Positions 42,849 through 52,251 are shown, counted from the stretch's first letter. The stretch: DNA of 64,000 nucleotides from Treponema sp. UBA6367 (GCA_002437725.1 DJRF01000010.1:62001-126000); one strand, 5' to 3'. The notes: generated by a model from the letters alone, not told the origin. Numbers and translations are program-made.

Positions 42849-43817
42849 ATGTGTAAATTACTTAAAAATATAGTTATATTTTTTAACTTATTTCCATTAT
42901 TGTTCATTTCTTGTGTATCTACTAAGGTTTATGAAACAAGAACAGCTCGCGTTTTTCAAGATGATGTTCTTATTGTAGAAGAAGTAAATACTTTAAAAAA
43001 TGGAAGGAAAAAGTCTTTTGATAGTACGATTTATCGGTATGTAGATTTTGATGATGAAGATGGGGATGCGATTCACGCGGTTTTAGAAAGAAAAATAAAA
43101 AATAAATCTGAAAAAACAAGCATTTCGATTTATGAAAATAAGGAACTCATTGAAACCAAAGAGTTTAAGTCAAAGAAAGGTAAAATTAAAAAGTTTAAAA
43201 AGAATTCTGAAAGTGAGCAGCTAATGAAACTTGCTTACGATACAATGAATGAGGAAAAAATTCAGGATAAGGGGAAGTGGATTTCAAAAGTCACTACTGA
43301 AAAAGTTTCAGTAGAAAGCACTCCCAATATGAAGTTTGTTGCGTATTCATTTTTAGGAAAACCTTTTGTAATTTTAGGAAGTTCTGTCTGGAATCTTGTA
43401 AAGTGTGTAGGATACGGTTGTATAAATTTCTTTGGAGGTTATACTACTGTTAGGGATAGGAATTTTCTTTGGGTAACGCCAGATATTGCCGGCTCTAAAA
43501 AGAAGTACCAGGAACAGCGAGTAAAAAATACAATTGTCTATCCTGAATATCATGTGCCGTTTACGGATAATAAAATTGCCGTAAAAAAAATGAATACTGA
43601 AGTTTCGAATATTTTTAAGGAAAATAATACGGTAAAAGTTCTTTCTGAAGAGGAATTTGTTTACGACAATACTCTTTCTGTAAAAAAATCGGCTTCTGCT
43701 GATGCTGCTCTTACAGCTTCAGTTGTAGGTGTTGTAGGTTCTGTGGTTTCTGTACCTATTTCAGGCGTAACTTGGCTTGGCGGTGCCGTATATGGAATCT
43801 ATGATAAAATAAAATAG
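42849..43817 (+). CDS. Putative lipoprotein of unknown function
   Basis: A 322-residue protein with a signal peptide and lipobox LLFISC (Cys near residue 22). The mature N-terminal half is charged and beta-like, with many Lys/Glu residues (ENKELIETKEFKSKKGK). A mid-region hydrophobic patch (FVILGSSVWNLVKCVGYGCINFFGG, near 175) and a C-terminal Ala/Gly/Val-rich stretch (DAALTASVVGVVGSVVSVPISG) could insert into a membrane, which would be odd for a simple lipoprotein. No family is recognised. The start is fixed by the promoter 7 bases upstream. It precedes an LPP20-like gene by 33 bases. Confidence 0.7.
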   Translation: MCKLLKNIVIFFNLFPLLFISCVSTKVYETRTARVFQDDVLIVEEVNTLKNGRKKSFDSTIYRYVDFDDEDGDAIHAVLERKIKNKSEKTSISIYENKELIETKEFKSKKGKIKKFKKNSESEQLMKLAYDTMNEEKIQDKGKWISKVTTEKVSVESTPNMKFVAYSFLGKPFVILGSSVWNLVKCVGYGCINFFGGYTTVRDRNFLWVTPDIAGSKKKYQEQRVKNTIVYPEYHVPFTDNKIAVKKMNTEVSNIFKENNTVKVLSEEEFVYDNTLSVKKSASADAALTASVVGVVGSVVSVPISGVTWLGGAVYGIYDKIK

Positions 43818-43850
43818 TTTTTTTTTATAAAATTTACTACGGAGGTAAAT

Positions 43851-44408
43851 ATGAAAAAAATTCTTTTAGTATTGGGAGCTGTTCTTGCAGTTTCTTTTGT
43901 TACTGGTTGTGCATCAAACCCTAAAAATCCAGCTTATGGACAGTCTTCTACAGCTATGGCTAAACAGCTTGGCGCGCCTGATTGGTATTTTAGAGATGTA
44001 CGTGATGATGCCGGCATCTACGCTGTAGGTCGTGCTGATTTTTCTGATGAAATTGTTTCTGAAAAAGCTGCAAGAATCGATGGCCGTGCTAGACTTGCAC
44101 AGATGCTTGAATCTGCTATGAACTATATTGGTGAAAACTCTAGTTCTGCTGATGGTGAAACAAAAAAAGCTTTTAAAGAAAATACAAAGCAAATTACAAA
44201 CCAAGTTCTTGTTGGCTCTATGATGGTAGATCGCTTTGATATTGACGGAAAAGTAAGCGTTTTAATGTTCCAGCCTTATGATGACCTTATTAAAAAGATT
44301 AAATCGCAGGCTATGAAACAGGATAACGAAAAACTTAAGAATTTTATGGCACAATTGACTGTTGAACAGTTCAGAGATGCTGTAGATAACGCTCCTGTTG
44401 AAGAATAG
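43851..44408 (+). CDS. LPP20-family lipoprotein
   Basis: A 185-residue lipoprotein: signal peptide, lipobox FVTGC with the Cys near residue 20, then a domain that starts APDWYFRDVRDDAGIYAVGRADF. This matches the LPP20 family pattern ('PxW........YAVGxA'), including the downstream ARIDGRARLAQML helix. LPP20 proteins are surface or envelope lipoproteins first noted in Helicobacter; their function is unclear. GGAGG lies seven bases before the ATG. A terminator follows. Probably co-expressed with the preceding lipoprotein. Confidence 0.82.
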   Translation: MKKILLVLGAVLAVSFVTGCASNPKNPAYGQSSTAMAKQLGAPDWYFRDVRDDAGIYAVGRADFSDEIVSEKAARIDGRARLAQMLESAMNYIGENSSSADGETKKAFKENTKQITNQVLVGSMMVDRFDIDGKVSVLMFQPYDDLIKKIKSQAMKQDNEKLKNFMAQLTVEQFRDAVDNAPVEE

Positions 44409-44430
44409 TTCTAGCTTTTTTTAATAAAAC

Positions 44431-44497
44431 TACCAAAACTAAATGAAAACTGTAGTTATAATCTATAGATTTGTTTATGTTTTGGTAGTTTTTTTAT
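44431..44497 (+). terminator. Terminator after the LPP20-like gene
   Basis: CTACCAAAAC (44431-44440) pairs with GTTTTGGTAG (44480-44489) across an AT-rich loop, followed by seven T residues. Confidence 0.75.
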
Positions 44498-44582
44498 TTA
44501 AGATTATACGAATCTTAAAAACGGCTGAGGCAAGGTTTTTAGTTTATTTTGATTCTAAGCGTACCTCGGTTATGTGATATTT

Positions 44583-45380
44583 ATGGTTCAAGAAAAAATC
44601 TGTGATGCGCATCTCCATTTAGTTCAGTGTTCTAAAAAAATGGATTTTGCTTCTTTTAACGGGTTTCAATCATATTTTGCTTGTACTTGTGCTCACGAAG
44701 AAAACGAGTTCTATGAACAAGCCAAAATCTGTAAAATACTTCCCGATAAGCTTGGAAAAAAATGTTCACTGAATTTTGCGCAGTCGTTTGGAATACATCC
44801 TCAAATGCCTCTTTTAAAAAATGCAGGTTTTCTTGAAAAATTGCTTCAAGAAGAAAAAATTGACGCAATAGGGGAAGCTGGTTTTGACTTGTTTACACAG
44901 GAATTAAAAAATCAACTGGATGCTCAAGAAATTGTTTGGCGTATTCAACTTGAACTTGCAATAAAATATAAAAAGCCACTTGTTGTGCACTGTAGAAAAG
45001 CCCTTCAGTATATTTATAGAGATGCTGCTTTATTAAAAAAAGTCCCTTCGGTATTGTTTCATTCTTTTTGTGGTGGAATTTACGAAGCAAAAGGAATTTT
45101 ATCAAAAGGAATTAATGCGTACTTTTCATTTGGAAATCAACTTTTAAAAGGAAATAAAAAATCTGCTGAATGTGTAAAACTCCTTCCTCTTTCTTGCCTT
45201 CTTTTTGAAACCGATGCGCCTTTTCAAACTTTGAAACATGAGTTTTTTACAAATCCTTCAGACGTAAAGAATGTTTACAAAAAGGCTTTTGAGATTCGTT
45301 ATCCAGAAAAAAAATTGGAGCTAAGTGAATTTTGCAACGAAATTTTTAATACATTTTTAAACTGTTTTAAAATATGCTAA
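44583..45380 (+). CDS. TatD-family metal-dependent hydrolase
   Basis: A 265-residue TIM-barrel nuclease/hydrolase. The metal ligands are all present: DAHLHL near residue 9, GEAGFD near 98, VHCRKA near 135, HSFCGG near 161 and ETDAPF near 211. TatD proteins act as 3'-5' exonucleases or deoxyribonucleases in DNA repair and turnover. Compared with classical TatD (about 260), length is normal but sequence is divergent. ATG 44583 is preferred over GTG 44574. A palindromic segment TTTAAGATTATACGAATCTTAAA lies about 60 bases upstream. Confidence 0.82.
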   Translation: MVQEKICDAHLHLVQCSKKMDFASFNGFQSYFACTCAHEENEFYEQAKICKILPDKLGKKCSLNFAQSFGIHPQMPLLKNAGFLEKLLQEEKIDAIGEAGFDLFTQELKNQLDAQEIVWRIQLELAIKYKKPLVVHCRKALQYIYRDAALLKKVPSVLFHSFCGGIYEAKGILSKGINAYFSFGNQLLKGNKKSAECVKLLPLSCLLFETDAPFQTLKHEFFTNPSDVKNVYKKAFEIRYPEKKLELSEFCNEIFNTFLNCFKIC

Positions 45381-45408
45381 GTTCTGTGAATATTTTCTCT
45401 TCTACTTT

Positions 45409-45496
45409 CGACCTAGCCCAAACTTCGAGTTTCTAGGAAAATGAACAAAAGCGTAAGCGAATTTACAATATTATAAAAACTCGACTTTCGACCTGA
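45409..45496. repeat. Palindromic intergenic element (family copy)
   Basis: The left edge CTAGCCCAAACTTCGAGTTT resembles the TIR of the 22.6-kb element, and the right edge ATAAAAACTCGACTTTCGACC is similar in reverse complement to the left edge at 12132-12206. The core contains AAGCGTAAGCGAATTTACAA, also present (altered) in the elements at 22.6 and 48.5 kb. Confidence 0.45.
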
Positions 45497-45604
45497 TATT
45501 TATTCTTTTTAAGTATCTTGCTTTTAAACAGTATATTTACAAAAAGTCATGGTTTTTGCTATAGTTATAGTGTTCATAAATTAACTAGTATTTGGAAGAG
45601 ACTT

Positions 45605-46744
45605 ATGTATACTTTGTTATATGCAGAAATGAATCTTTTTTGTACTTTTCTTTTGATTCTTTTGTTCATTAGATTAAAAAAATTAATGCTTTCATCTCTT
45701 TATAAAAAGCTTTTTTTGCGAGTCTTATTTTTTGGAATTCTTTTTTTTATAAGTGATTTTTTATGGGAGATTGTAGACGGTGGCAAATTTGGGGTTCCAA
45801 TATTTTGTAATTATCTTTTAGCAATAATCTATTTTATTTTTTCTTGTCTTGTAAGTTATAATTGGTTTTTGTATTCAGAATCTGTTCAAAAATCTGTAAT
45901 CGTAGAAAGACGGCTTTATAGAATGTTGTTTTTAATTCCTACTATAGTTATTGGAATTTTGGCTGTAATTTCTTGTTGGAATGGAAAATTTTTCTTTTTG
46001 GATAAAAACGGATTTTATAAACGAGGGCATTTGCATTTTGTTCATCTCTTGGCTTTTTATGGATTAATTGCTTTTACCGCTATAAAATCTTTTGTAAAGT
46101 CATTTCATTCTTATGATTACAGAGAAAAAGAAAAACTTAGAGCTTTAGCATATTTTTCAATTTCTCCAGCTGTTTTTGGTTTTATACAGTTTTTGTGTCC
46201 TGGATTTCCTGGTATATGCGCAGGCATTACTTTTGGTTTGATATATGTGTTTATAATTGTGCAAGCTCAGTTGGTTTCTATAGACCCTCTTACAGAGTTA
46301 AACAATAGATACCAACTTGTTCACTATCTTAATAATAAAATCAATTCTTTTAACGTAAATGAGAAAAATCTTTGGCTTCTTATGATGGATGCTGACTATT
46401 TTAAAAAGATTAATGACACTTATGGTCATTTAGAAGGTGACCATGCGCTTTCCATAATTGCAACTTCATTAAAAAAAGCTTGTTCTAGAAAGGATTTTTT
46501 TATTTCGAGATATGGTGGAGATGAATTTATTGTTATTTGTGAATTAGATAAAAGTGAATTTATAGAGGATGTGTGTACATCAATTAATGCGGAGCTTGAT
46601 ACTGCCGAACTTCCTTACAAACTTTCCATGAGCATAGGTTGCGCTCTTTATTCATCAGGTATGAATCCTGAAAATTTTATTGAGACTGCGGATAAAGAAC
46701 TTTATAGAATAAAAAAAGAGCATCACTCAGTTAGAGGTCATTAG
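45605..46744 (+). CDS. Membrane diguanylate cyclase (GGDEF)
   Basis: A 379-residue protein. Six to seven hydrophobic helices (about residues 10-215) form a membrane sensor region, and the C-terminal ~165 residues form a GGDEF domain with an intact active site (SRYGGDEFIVIC), DPLTELNNRY at its start and DADYFKKINDTYGH. It should make cyclic di-GMP from two GTP. The inhibitory I-site (RxxD) is not canonical: the matching stretch reads RKDF. ATG 45605 has GGAAGAG about four bases upstream; 29 residues of upstream open frame are not included. Adenosine deaminase follows 25 bases later, so purine metabolism may share the transcript. Confidence 0.87.
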   Translation: MYTLLYAEMNLFCTFLLILLFIRLKKLMLSSLYKKLFLRVLFFGILFFISDFLWEIVDGGKFGVPIFCNYLLAIIYFIFSCLVSYNWFLYSESVQKSVIVERRLYRMLFLIPTIVIGILAVISCWNGKFFFLDKNGFYKRGHLHFVHLLAFYGLIAFTAIKSFVKSFHSYDYREKEKLRALAYFSISPAVFGFIQFLCPGFPGICAGITFGLIYVFIIVQAQLVSIDPLTELNNRYQLVHYLNNKINSFNVNEKNLWLLMMDADYFKKINDTYGHLEGDHALSIIATSLKKACSRKDFFISRYGGDEFIVICELDKSEFIEDVCTSINAELDTAELPYKLSMSIGCALYSSGMNPENFIETADKELYRIKKEHHSVRGH

Positions 46745-46769
46745 CTTAAGTTTTGTTATTGGATTTGCT

Positions 46770-47756
46770 ATGAAAAAAAAATCTTTTATTGATTTGCATC
46801 TTCATATAGATGGTTCAATTTCTGTTGATTCTGCTAGAAAGTTGGCAGAAATTGAAAATATTGTTTTGCCAGAGTCTGATAAAGAGTTAAAAACTTTGCT
46901 TACTGTAAGCAAATATTGTAAAGATTTAAATGAATATTTAGAAAAGTTTGAATTACCAATTTCTCTTCTGCAGTCTGAAAAGTCTCTTGAAAGTTGCGCT
47001 TTTAATCTTTGTAAAGAACTTGACGAATCAGGCTGTGCTTACGCAGAACTTAGGTTTGCTCCTCAAAAGCATTTGAAAAAAGGTCTTTCGCAAGAGCAAG
47101 CTGTGAATGCAGTTCTTTCTGGAATAAAAAAGTCTTTGTTCAATGCAAATTTAATTCTGTGCTGCATGAGAGATTGCTGTGATAATCGAAAAGAAAATCT
47201 TGAAACCGTCAGGCTTGTAAAATCTTATTTGGATAAAGGTGTGTGTGCGTGCGACCTTGCCGGCGCAGAGGCTCTTTTTCCAAATAAAAACTATGCAGAC
47301 ATTTTTTTATACGCAAAAAAACTTGAAATTCCGTTTACAATCCATTCTGGAGAGGCTAGCGGCGCGGAAAGTGTAATGCAAGCAATAAATATGGGCGCGT
47401 CAAGAATTGGGCATGGAGTTCGCAGCATTGAAGATAAAAATGTTGTTGGCATTTTGGCAAGAAATAAAATTCCTCTTGAAATTTGTCCTACTAGCAATTT
47501 GAATACTCAGGTTTTTAAGAGCTATAAAGAGATTCCAATTCCACAATTTTTGAGTGAAGGTGTAATTATTACAATTAATTCTGACAATATGAGCGTATCT
47601 GATACAAATTCATTAAAAGAACTTGAAATAATAACTAAAACCTTTAATTTTGATAAAGATATTGAAAATCAGCTTATTCTAAATTCAGTGGATTCTTCTT
47701 TTGCTTCAAAAACTGTAAAAGAAAATTTAAGAACTAAAGTTTTAGCCGAAATCTAG
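46770..47756 (+). CDS. add: Adenosine deaminase
   Basis: A 328-residue metal-dependent deaminase that converts adenosine to inosine. The zinc ligands DLHLHIDGS near residue 9, FTIHSGEASG near 190 (HSGE includes the catalytic Glu), RIGHGVRS near 212 and the late Asp in TINSDNMSVSD near 270 are present. The last motif is SDN where most family members have TDD, keeping the metal-binding Asp but changing its neighbour. EICPTSN before it is conserved. Lengths of 330-340 are usual. It follows the GGDEF gene without an obvious promoter. Confidence 0.87.
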   Translation: MKKKSFIDLHLHIDGSISVDSARKLAEIENIVLPESDKELKTLLTVSKYCKDLNEYLEKFELPISLLQSEKSLESCAFNLCKELDESGCAYAELRFAPQKHLKKGLSQEQAVNAVLSGIKKSLFNANLILCCMRDCCDNRKENLETVRLVKSYLDKGVCACDLAGAEALFPNKNYADIFLYAKKLEIPFTIHSGEASGAESVMQAINMGASRIGHGVRSIEDKNVVGILARNKIPLEICPTSNLNTQVFKSYKEIPIPQFLSEGVIITINSDNMSVSDTNSLKELEIITKTFNFDKDIENQLILNSVDSSFASKTVKENLRTKVLAEI

Positions 47757-47820
47757 CTTTTTATATGCCGAAAGACGAACTTTTAAGAGTGCAATAACTT
47801 CCTAAATGTTCATCTTTATC

Positions 47821-48456
47821 TTAGAAGCCTAAATTTTCACCAATGATTATCACCTTTATGCGTTTTGCAGGATGGCAAAGCCTTGTTTGTAAAAAACTGC
47901 AGCAAATAGAATCTTGAGATCTGCAATTCATGCAAATGCCTTTTTCCTTGCAAGGTGTTTTTAATTCAAAACGCTGGGCATTTATTGGCGCGGCAAGGTT
48001 TCTGCACCTAGATATTGCATCTTGCTCTGTCTTTACAATTTTGTTTATTCCTGCGGCAACGATTACTGTTTTTGGTCCAAAGGCTAATGCCGCAATTCTA
48101 TTTCCATTTGCATCTATATTAAAAAGCTGGCCGTCTTCTGTCAGTGCATTTGTTCCGCTTAAAAACACGTCGGCTAACAGGCTTTTTTGCATAAGTTCTA
48201 GCCGCTCGTTTCCTTGTGCAATATCTCTATTCAGGATATTTGGGTATTTCCCGCTTTTTATTTCTTCCATTACGCCTAACTGAACCATAGTAGAAGAACC
48301 GCCCCAGCCAATAGCGTCTTCATATTTTATAAAGGAAAGTATTTTTTCTTTGGCTTCTTCTTTTGTTTCGCAATAGTATGCCTCAAAGTGTCTTTCTTCA
48401 AGACTTTTTATAACGGTTGCTGCTAGTTTTTGATTTCTTTCTTGTTCTGCTGTCAT
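47821..48456 (-). CDS. LUD-domain protein (lactate utilisation type)
   Basis: A 211-residue member of the LUD (DUF162) family. IGWGGSSTMVQLGV near residue 70, DVFLSGTNALTEDGQLFNIDANGNRIAAL near 120, and KTVIVAAGINKIVKT are family hallmarks. The C-terminus has an added Cys cluster (CKEKGICMNCRSQDSICC), suggesting metal or iron-sulfur binding. The family includes LutC, but single-domain forms like this one are of unknown activity. ATG 48456 is fixed by AAGGA nine bases upstream. Confidence 0.85.
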   Translation of the reverse strand: MTAEQERNQKLAATVIKSLEERHFEAYYCETKEEAKEKILSFIKYEDAIGWGGSSTMVQLGVMEEIKSGKYPNILNRDIAQGNERLELMQKSLLADVFLSGTNALTEDGQLFNIDANGNRIAALAFGPKTVIVAAGINKIVKTEQDAISRCRNLAAPINAQRFELKTPCKEKGICMNCRSQDSICCSFLQTRLCHPAKRIKVIIIGENLGF

Positions 48457-48480
48457 TTTTATTAATCCTTTTTTATAGAA

Positions 48481-48680
48481 TAATTGGTCGAAAGCCAAGT
48501 TTTTTTATAAAGTTTGAAAAAACGCTGCAGCGAATTTACACTTTATCCATAAGGTTGCGCTCACACTTCGTTTGGATTGGTTTAGGTTGCTACGCAACCT
48601 TGATTGTTCTTATCGTACAATGTCTTCGTAAACTGTAAATTCACTTTTGCTTTTATTTAAGGTTTATAAGAATTTAATTA
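48481..48680. repeat. Large palindromic element sharing a core with the 22.6-kb element
   Basis: About 130 bases (from AGCGAATTTACA to TTCACTTTTGCTT) align with the interior of the 22571-22782 element, including GCTCACACTTCGTTTG, the GTTGCTACGCAAC palindrome and TGATTGTTCTTATCG. The left edge TAATTGGTCGAAAGCCAAG resembles the edges at 12.1 and 45.5 kb. A clean right TIR is not seen, so this copy may be truncated or decayed. The rest of the 48457-48827 gap holds only the promoter of the topoisomerase gene. Confidence 0.5.
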
Positions 48681-48792
48681 TAACTCTTAATTCTTTTTAC
48701 AACAATGAAAAATTCAAATTGCAAATTCAAATGGGCTCAAGTTTTAATCAAACAGGTTAATTTGAAATTGTTTACAATTTGAGATACTGTAC

Positions 48793-48821
48793 TTCAAAAA
48801 AATGAAAATATAGGGTATAAT
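48793..48821 (+). promoter_or_regulatory. Topoisomerase gene promoter, leaderless arrangement
   Basis: Perfect TATAAT (48816-48821) ends six bases before ATG 48828. A weak -35 TTCAAA (48793-48798) is 17 bases upstream. No ribosome-binding site is present. Confidence 0.55.
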
Positions 48822-48827
48822 TTTTAT

Positions 48828-50807
48828 ATGGGTGTGGAAAAGAAAAAATCTTTGTTAGAAGCTGCTGGCGAACTTGCAGCAAAAAAAAATATTAGCAAAA
48901 AAGTTGAATCAACTGAAAAAAATGTTGAAAAGAACTCCTTAAAAAAGACAGCTAGCAAAAAAAATGAAGCCATTTATGATGAAGACAGTATTTTGCATCT
49001 TGAAGGCTTGGAACATATCCGCTTGCGACCTGGAATGTACATTGGTTCTCTTGGCGATGGTTCTAATGAAAACGATGGAATTTATATTCTCTTAAAAGAA
49101 GGGATTGATAATGCTGTAGATGAATTTTCTCAAGGATATGGTTCAAGAATCGATATTGAAATAAAAGATGGACGAGTAAAAATTCGCGATTATGGTCGAG
49201 GAATTCCTTTAGGAAAACTTGAGCAGTGTGTAAGTGACGTTAATACTGGTGCAAAATATAATAATTCAGTTTTTAAGCAGGCTATTGGAATGAATGGGGT
49301 AGGTATAAAAGCTACAAATGCTCTTTCTTCTTATTTTAGGGCTGCTTCTGTTCGCGATGGAAAAATGGCTGTGGTGGAATATGAGCGAGGCGTAAAAAAA
49401 TCTTCTTCAGCAGGGGCGGCAAAGCCTGGTGTAAAAAATGGAACTTATTTAGAGTTCGTTCCAGATTCTGAAATGTTTGGAAAGTATCAGTACAATATGG
49501 ATATGGTCGAAAAGCGTCTTTGGAACTACGCCTACTTAAATCCAGGACTACAGTTGTACTGCAACGGAAAACTTTACGTTAGCGAAAAAGGTTTGGAAGA
49601 CCTTCTTATGCATGAAATTGGCGGACAAGAAAAAGCGATGTACGCTCCTTTTAACTACAAAGGAAAAGATGTTCAGTTTGTTCTTACGCATACGGCAAGT
49701 TTAGAAAGAATTGTTTATTCCTTTGTAAACGGGCAAAGCACAGATGATGGTGGAACTCACGTGACTGCTTTTTTAGATGGATTTGCAAAAGGTGTAAACG
49801 GATTTTTCAAAAAAGAATATGATGAAAAAGACATAACTAGCGGGCTTTTGTGCGCTTTAAAAATAGGCCTTGACAATCCTATGTTTACAAGTCAAACGAA
49901 AAATAAGCTTGGAAATGTTGAGATAAAACAGCCTATTGCGCAAGAAACACGCATCGCCATTGATGAATGGCTTAGGCACAATCCTCAAGTAGCAGCCGCG
50001 CTTGAAGAAAAAATAATTAGAAATCAAAAAGCTCGCGATGAAATAAACAATGTTACTGCAAAGCAAATTCGAGAGGCGGAAAAATCTGTTTCACTTACAA
50101 TCAGAAAATTAAAAGATTGCCGCTACCATCTTCAAGACGGAGCAAAAGGTGAAAATTCAATGATTTTTATTACGGAAGGGGATTCTGCAACAGGCTCCAT
50201 GATAGGTTCAAGGGATGTTGCGACGCAAGCGATTTTTAGTTTGCGCGGAAAGCCTGAAAATATGTATGGCAGAAAAAAAAGCGCTCTCTTTGATAACGAA
50301 GAGCTAAAAAATCTTACATTCAGTTTAGGAATTCAAAAAGATGTTGAAAATCTTCGCTATAATAAAATTGTAATTGCCACAGATGCTGATAATGACGGTT
50401 TTCATATAAGAAATTTGGTGCTTACGTATATTCTTCTTTATTTTGAGGAGCTTGTAATTACTGGTCACGTGTTTATTTTGGAAACTCCTCTTTTTAGGGT
50501 GCGAAACAAGAACAGGACAATTTACTGTTATTCTGAAGAAAGTTGCGAAAAGGCTCAAAAAGAGCTTGGCAAAGGGGCAGAAACAACCCGGTTCAAAGGA
50601 TTAGGAGAAATAAGTCCTAGCGAATTCGGTCAGTTTATTCATCCTAGAAAAGAGGGGGAAAGTGAAGATGTCGGAATTCACCTTACCCCTGTTAGTATTC
50701 AGAGTTTAAAAAACGTTCCGGAAGTTCTTGAATTTTATATGGGCAAGAACACGCCTGAACGAAGGGATTTTATTGTTCATCACTTAGCAGAAGAAATTGA
50801 TGCTTGA
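48828..50807 (+). CDS. Type IIA DNA topoisomerase subunit B (ParE/GyrB-like)
   Basis: A 659-residue ATPase subunit. After a Lys-rich N-terminal extension of ~45 residues come the GHKL ATPase (GMYIGSL, EGIDNAVDEF, GRGIPLG, NGVGIKATNAL), the transducer region (QTKNKLGN), and the toprim domain with EGDSATGS near 450 and DADNDGFHIR near 517. Together with a subunit A it would manage DNA supercoiling or decatenation. The ParE-type length without the GyrB insertion favours topoisomerase IV, but no subunit A gene is adjacent, so the exact partner is unknown. It overlaps the convergent antiporter gene by 28 bases. Confidence 0.87.
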   Translation: MGVEKKKSLLEAAGELAAKKNISKKVESTEKNVEKNSLKKTASKKNEAIYDEDSILHLEGLEHIRLRPGMYIGSLGDGSNENDGIYILLKEGIDNAVDEFSQGYGSRIDIEIKDGRVKIRDYGRGIPLGKLEQCVSDVNTGAKYNNSVFKQAIGMNGVGIKATNALSSYFRAASVRDGKMAVVEYERGVKKSSSAGAAKPGVKNGTYLEFVPDSEMFGKYQYNMDMVEKRLWNYAYLNPGLQLYCNGKLYVSEKGLEDLLMHEIGGQEKAMYAPFNYKGKDVQFVLTHTASLERIVYSFVNGQSTDDGGTHVTAFLDGFAKGVNGFFKKEYDEKDITSGLLCALKIGLDNPMFTSQTKNKLGNVEIKQPIAQETRIAIDEWLRHNPQVAAALEEKIIRNQKARDEINNVTAKQIREAEKSVSLTIRKLKDCRYHLQDGAKGENSMIFITEGDSATGSMIGSRDVATQAIFSLRGKPENMYGRKKSALFDNEELKNLTFSLGIQKDVENLRYNKIVIATDADNDGFHIRNLVLTYILLYFEELVITGHVFILETPLFRVRNKNRTIYCYSEESCEKAQKELGKGAETTRFKGLGEISPSEFGQFIHPRKEGESEDVGIHLTPVSIQSLKNVPEVLEFYMGKNTPERRDFIVHHLAEEIDA

Positions 50808-52042
50808 TTTTCAATTTGTTTTTCAGCAAAGGCTTTTTTTAGTAAAACTGGAACAATCATTGAAGAAACTATTATTAGTAAAATTACAGGTGTAAAATAT
50901 TTTGATTCGACCATGTTTACAGAAAGACCTTTTTGAGCGACTATAAGCGCGACTTCTCCGCGAACCATCATTCCTAGACCAATCTGCAAAGATTCTTTTG
51001 TGTTGAATCCTAAAAGTTTTGAAACGCCTGAGCAACCGATGATTTTTGAAATGCAGCCCACAATTACAAATGCTATTGCAAACCAAACTAAATTCATGTT
51101 TAGTCCAGAAAGATCGGTTTTTAATCCTATGCTGGCAAAGAAAATCGGGCTAAAAAACATATATGAATTTATGTCTATTTTTGATTCCATGTATTGAGCG
51201 TCAGAAAGACTGCAGAAAATTACGCCTGCTATGTAAGCTCCTGTAATGTCTGCAATTCCAAAGTATTTTTCGGCAATATAGGCATAAATTAGCGCTATTC
51301 CTAGTGCGTAGATTGGTATTCTTCTTGAATGAGGGTGGCGTTTGTCGTACCACTTAAAAAGTTTGTAAATTACAAAGCCGAATACAATTGCAAATACAAA
51401 AAATAAAAGTGTTTTTAAAAGTATAAGCCCAATTCCACCGCTGCCTGTGCTTATTCCAATTACAATGGTGAGTGCAATTATTCCAAATACATCATCAATA
51501 ATTGCTGCGCTTACAATTGTTTGTCCAACGTCAGTTTTTATTTTTCCAAGTTCTTTTAGGGTTGCTACAGAAATGCTTACAGAAGTTGCTGTTAATATTG
51601 TGCCAATAAACATCGCTTCGTAAAATTTTCTTGTTCCAAAGCCATCAAATCCCCAAAAGCACAATGCCATTGCTGTTCCCATAATTAAAGGGACTATTAC
51701 TCCGCAGGCTGCAATTATTGTGGATTTTATGCCTGATTTCATTAGCGTTTTCAAGTTTGTTCCTAGCCCTGCAGAAAACATTATAAGAACAACTCCAATT
51801 TCTGCCATGTATGAAATAAACTGGTTTGCTTCTTGATAAACTAAAATTGAGTCCGCTCCGCCGTAGTTTTTAAAAAATGGAAGAAAGCGAAGCAAGAGTC
51901 CTGCTACAATTTGACCAGCTACTTGCGGAATACCTATTTTTTTAGCAAGCAAGCCTAAATATTTTGCAGCGATTACAATAATTCCTACAGAAAGAAGAAT
52001 TTGAAGTATAATTTCAGTGTTTGGAAGATTTGAACTTTCCAT
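50780..52042 (-). CDS. Cation:proton antiporter, CPA2 family
   Basis: A 420-residue membrane protein with about 12-13 hydrophobic helices, of the Kef/NapA type. The ion-binding pair is visible in AAIIDDVFGIIAL near residue 170. GIPQVAGQIVAG at the N-terminus and GLGMMVRGEVALIVAQKG near 355 are family landmarks. It probably exchanges Na+ or K+ for H+. There is no C-terminal TrkA-N domain, so it is not a full Kef channel. AAAGAGG lies about eight bases before the ATG. Its 3' end overlaps the topoisomerase gene tail-to-tail. Confidence 0.87.
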   Translation of the reverse strand: MESSNLPNTEIILQILLSVGIIVIAAKYLGLLAKKIGIPQVAGQIVAGLLLRFLPFFKNYGGADSILVYQEANQFISYMAEIGVVLIMFSAGLGTNLKTLMKSGIKSTIIAACGVIVPLIMGTAMALCFWGFDGFGTRKFYEAMFIGTILTATSVSISVATLKELGKIKTDVGQTIVSAAIIDDVFGIIALTIVIGISTGSGGIGLILLKTLLFFVFAIVFGFVIYKLFKWYDKRHPHSRRIPIYALGIALIYAYIAEKYFGIADITGAYIAGVIFCSLSDAQYMESKIDINSYMFFSPIFFASIGLKTDLSGLNMNLVWFAIAFVIVGCISKIIGCSGVSKLLGFNTKESLQIGLGMMVRGEVALIVAQKGLSVNMVESKYFTPVILLIIVSSMIVPVLLKKAFAEKQIENQASISSAK

Positions 52043-52236
52043 AAAGAGCCTCTTTTTAAAATTTAAAGTTTTATCTTAAAAATACTTTTTGCATTATACT
52101 GAATCTAAAGAGTTTGTAAAATATGGGTAACTTTTCTTTTTTCGATTTTTGAGATGTTGTGTTGCATCGCGTAAAATCTTATCAAAAATATCTTTTGGAT
52201 TATGTTAAAAATCTGTAATTTTTTTGAGTTATAGGT

Positions 52237-52242
52237 TATACT
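52237..52242 (+). promoter_or_regulatory. Likely -10 box close to the start codon
   Basis: TATACT ends nine bases before ATG 52252 with no Shine-Dalgarno between them; no convincing -35 box is seen. Initiation seven bases downstream would leave a 5' end of about three bases. Confidence 0.4.
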
Positions 52243-52251
52243 TTACGCGTT

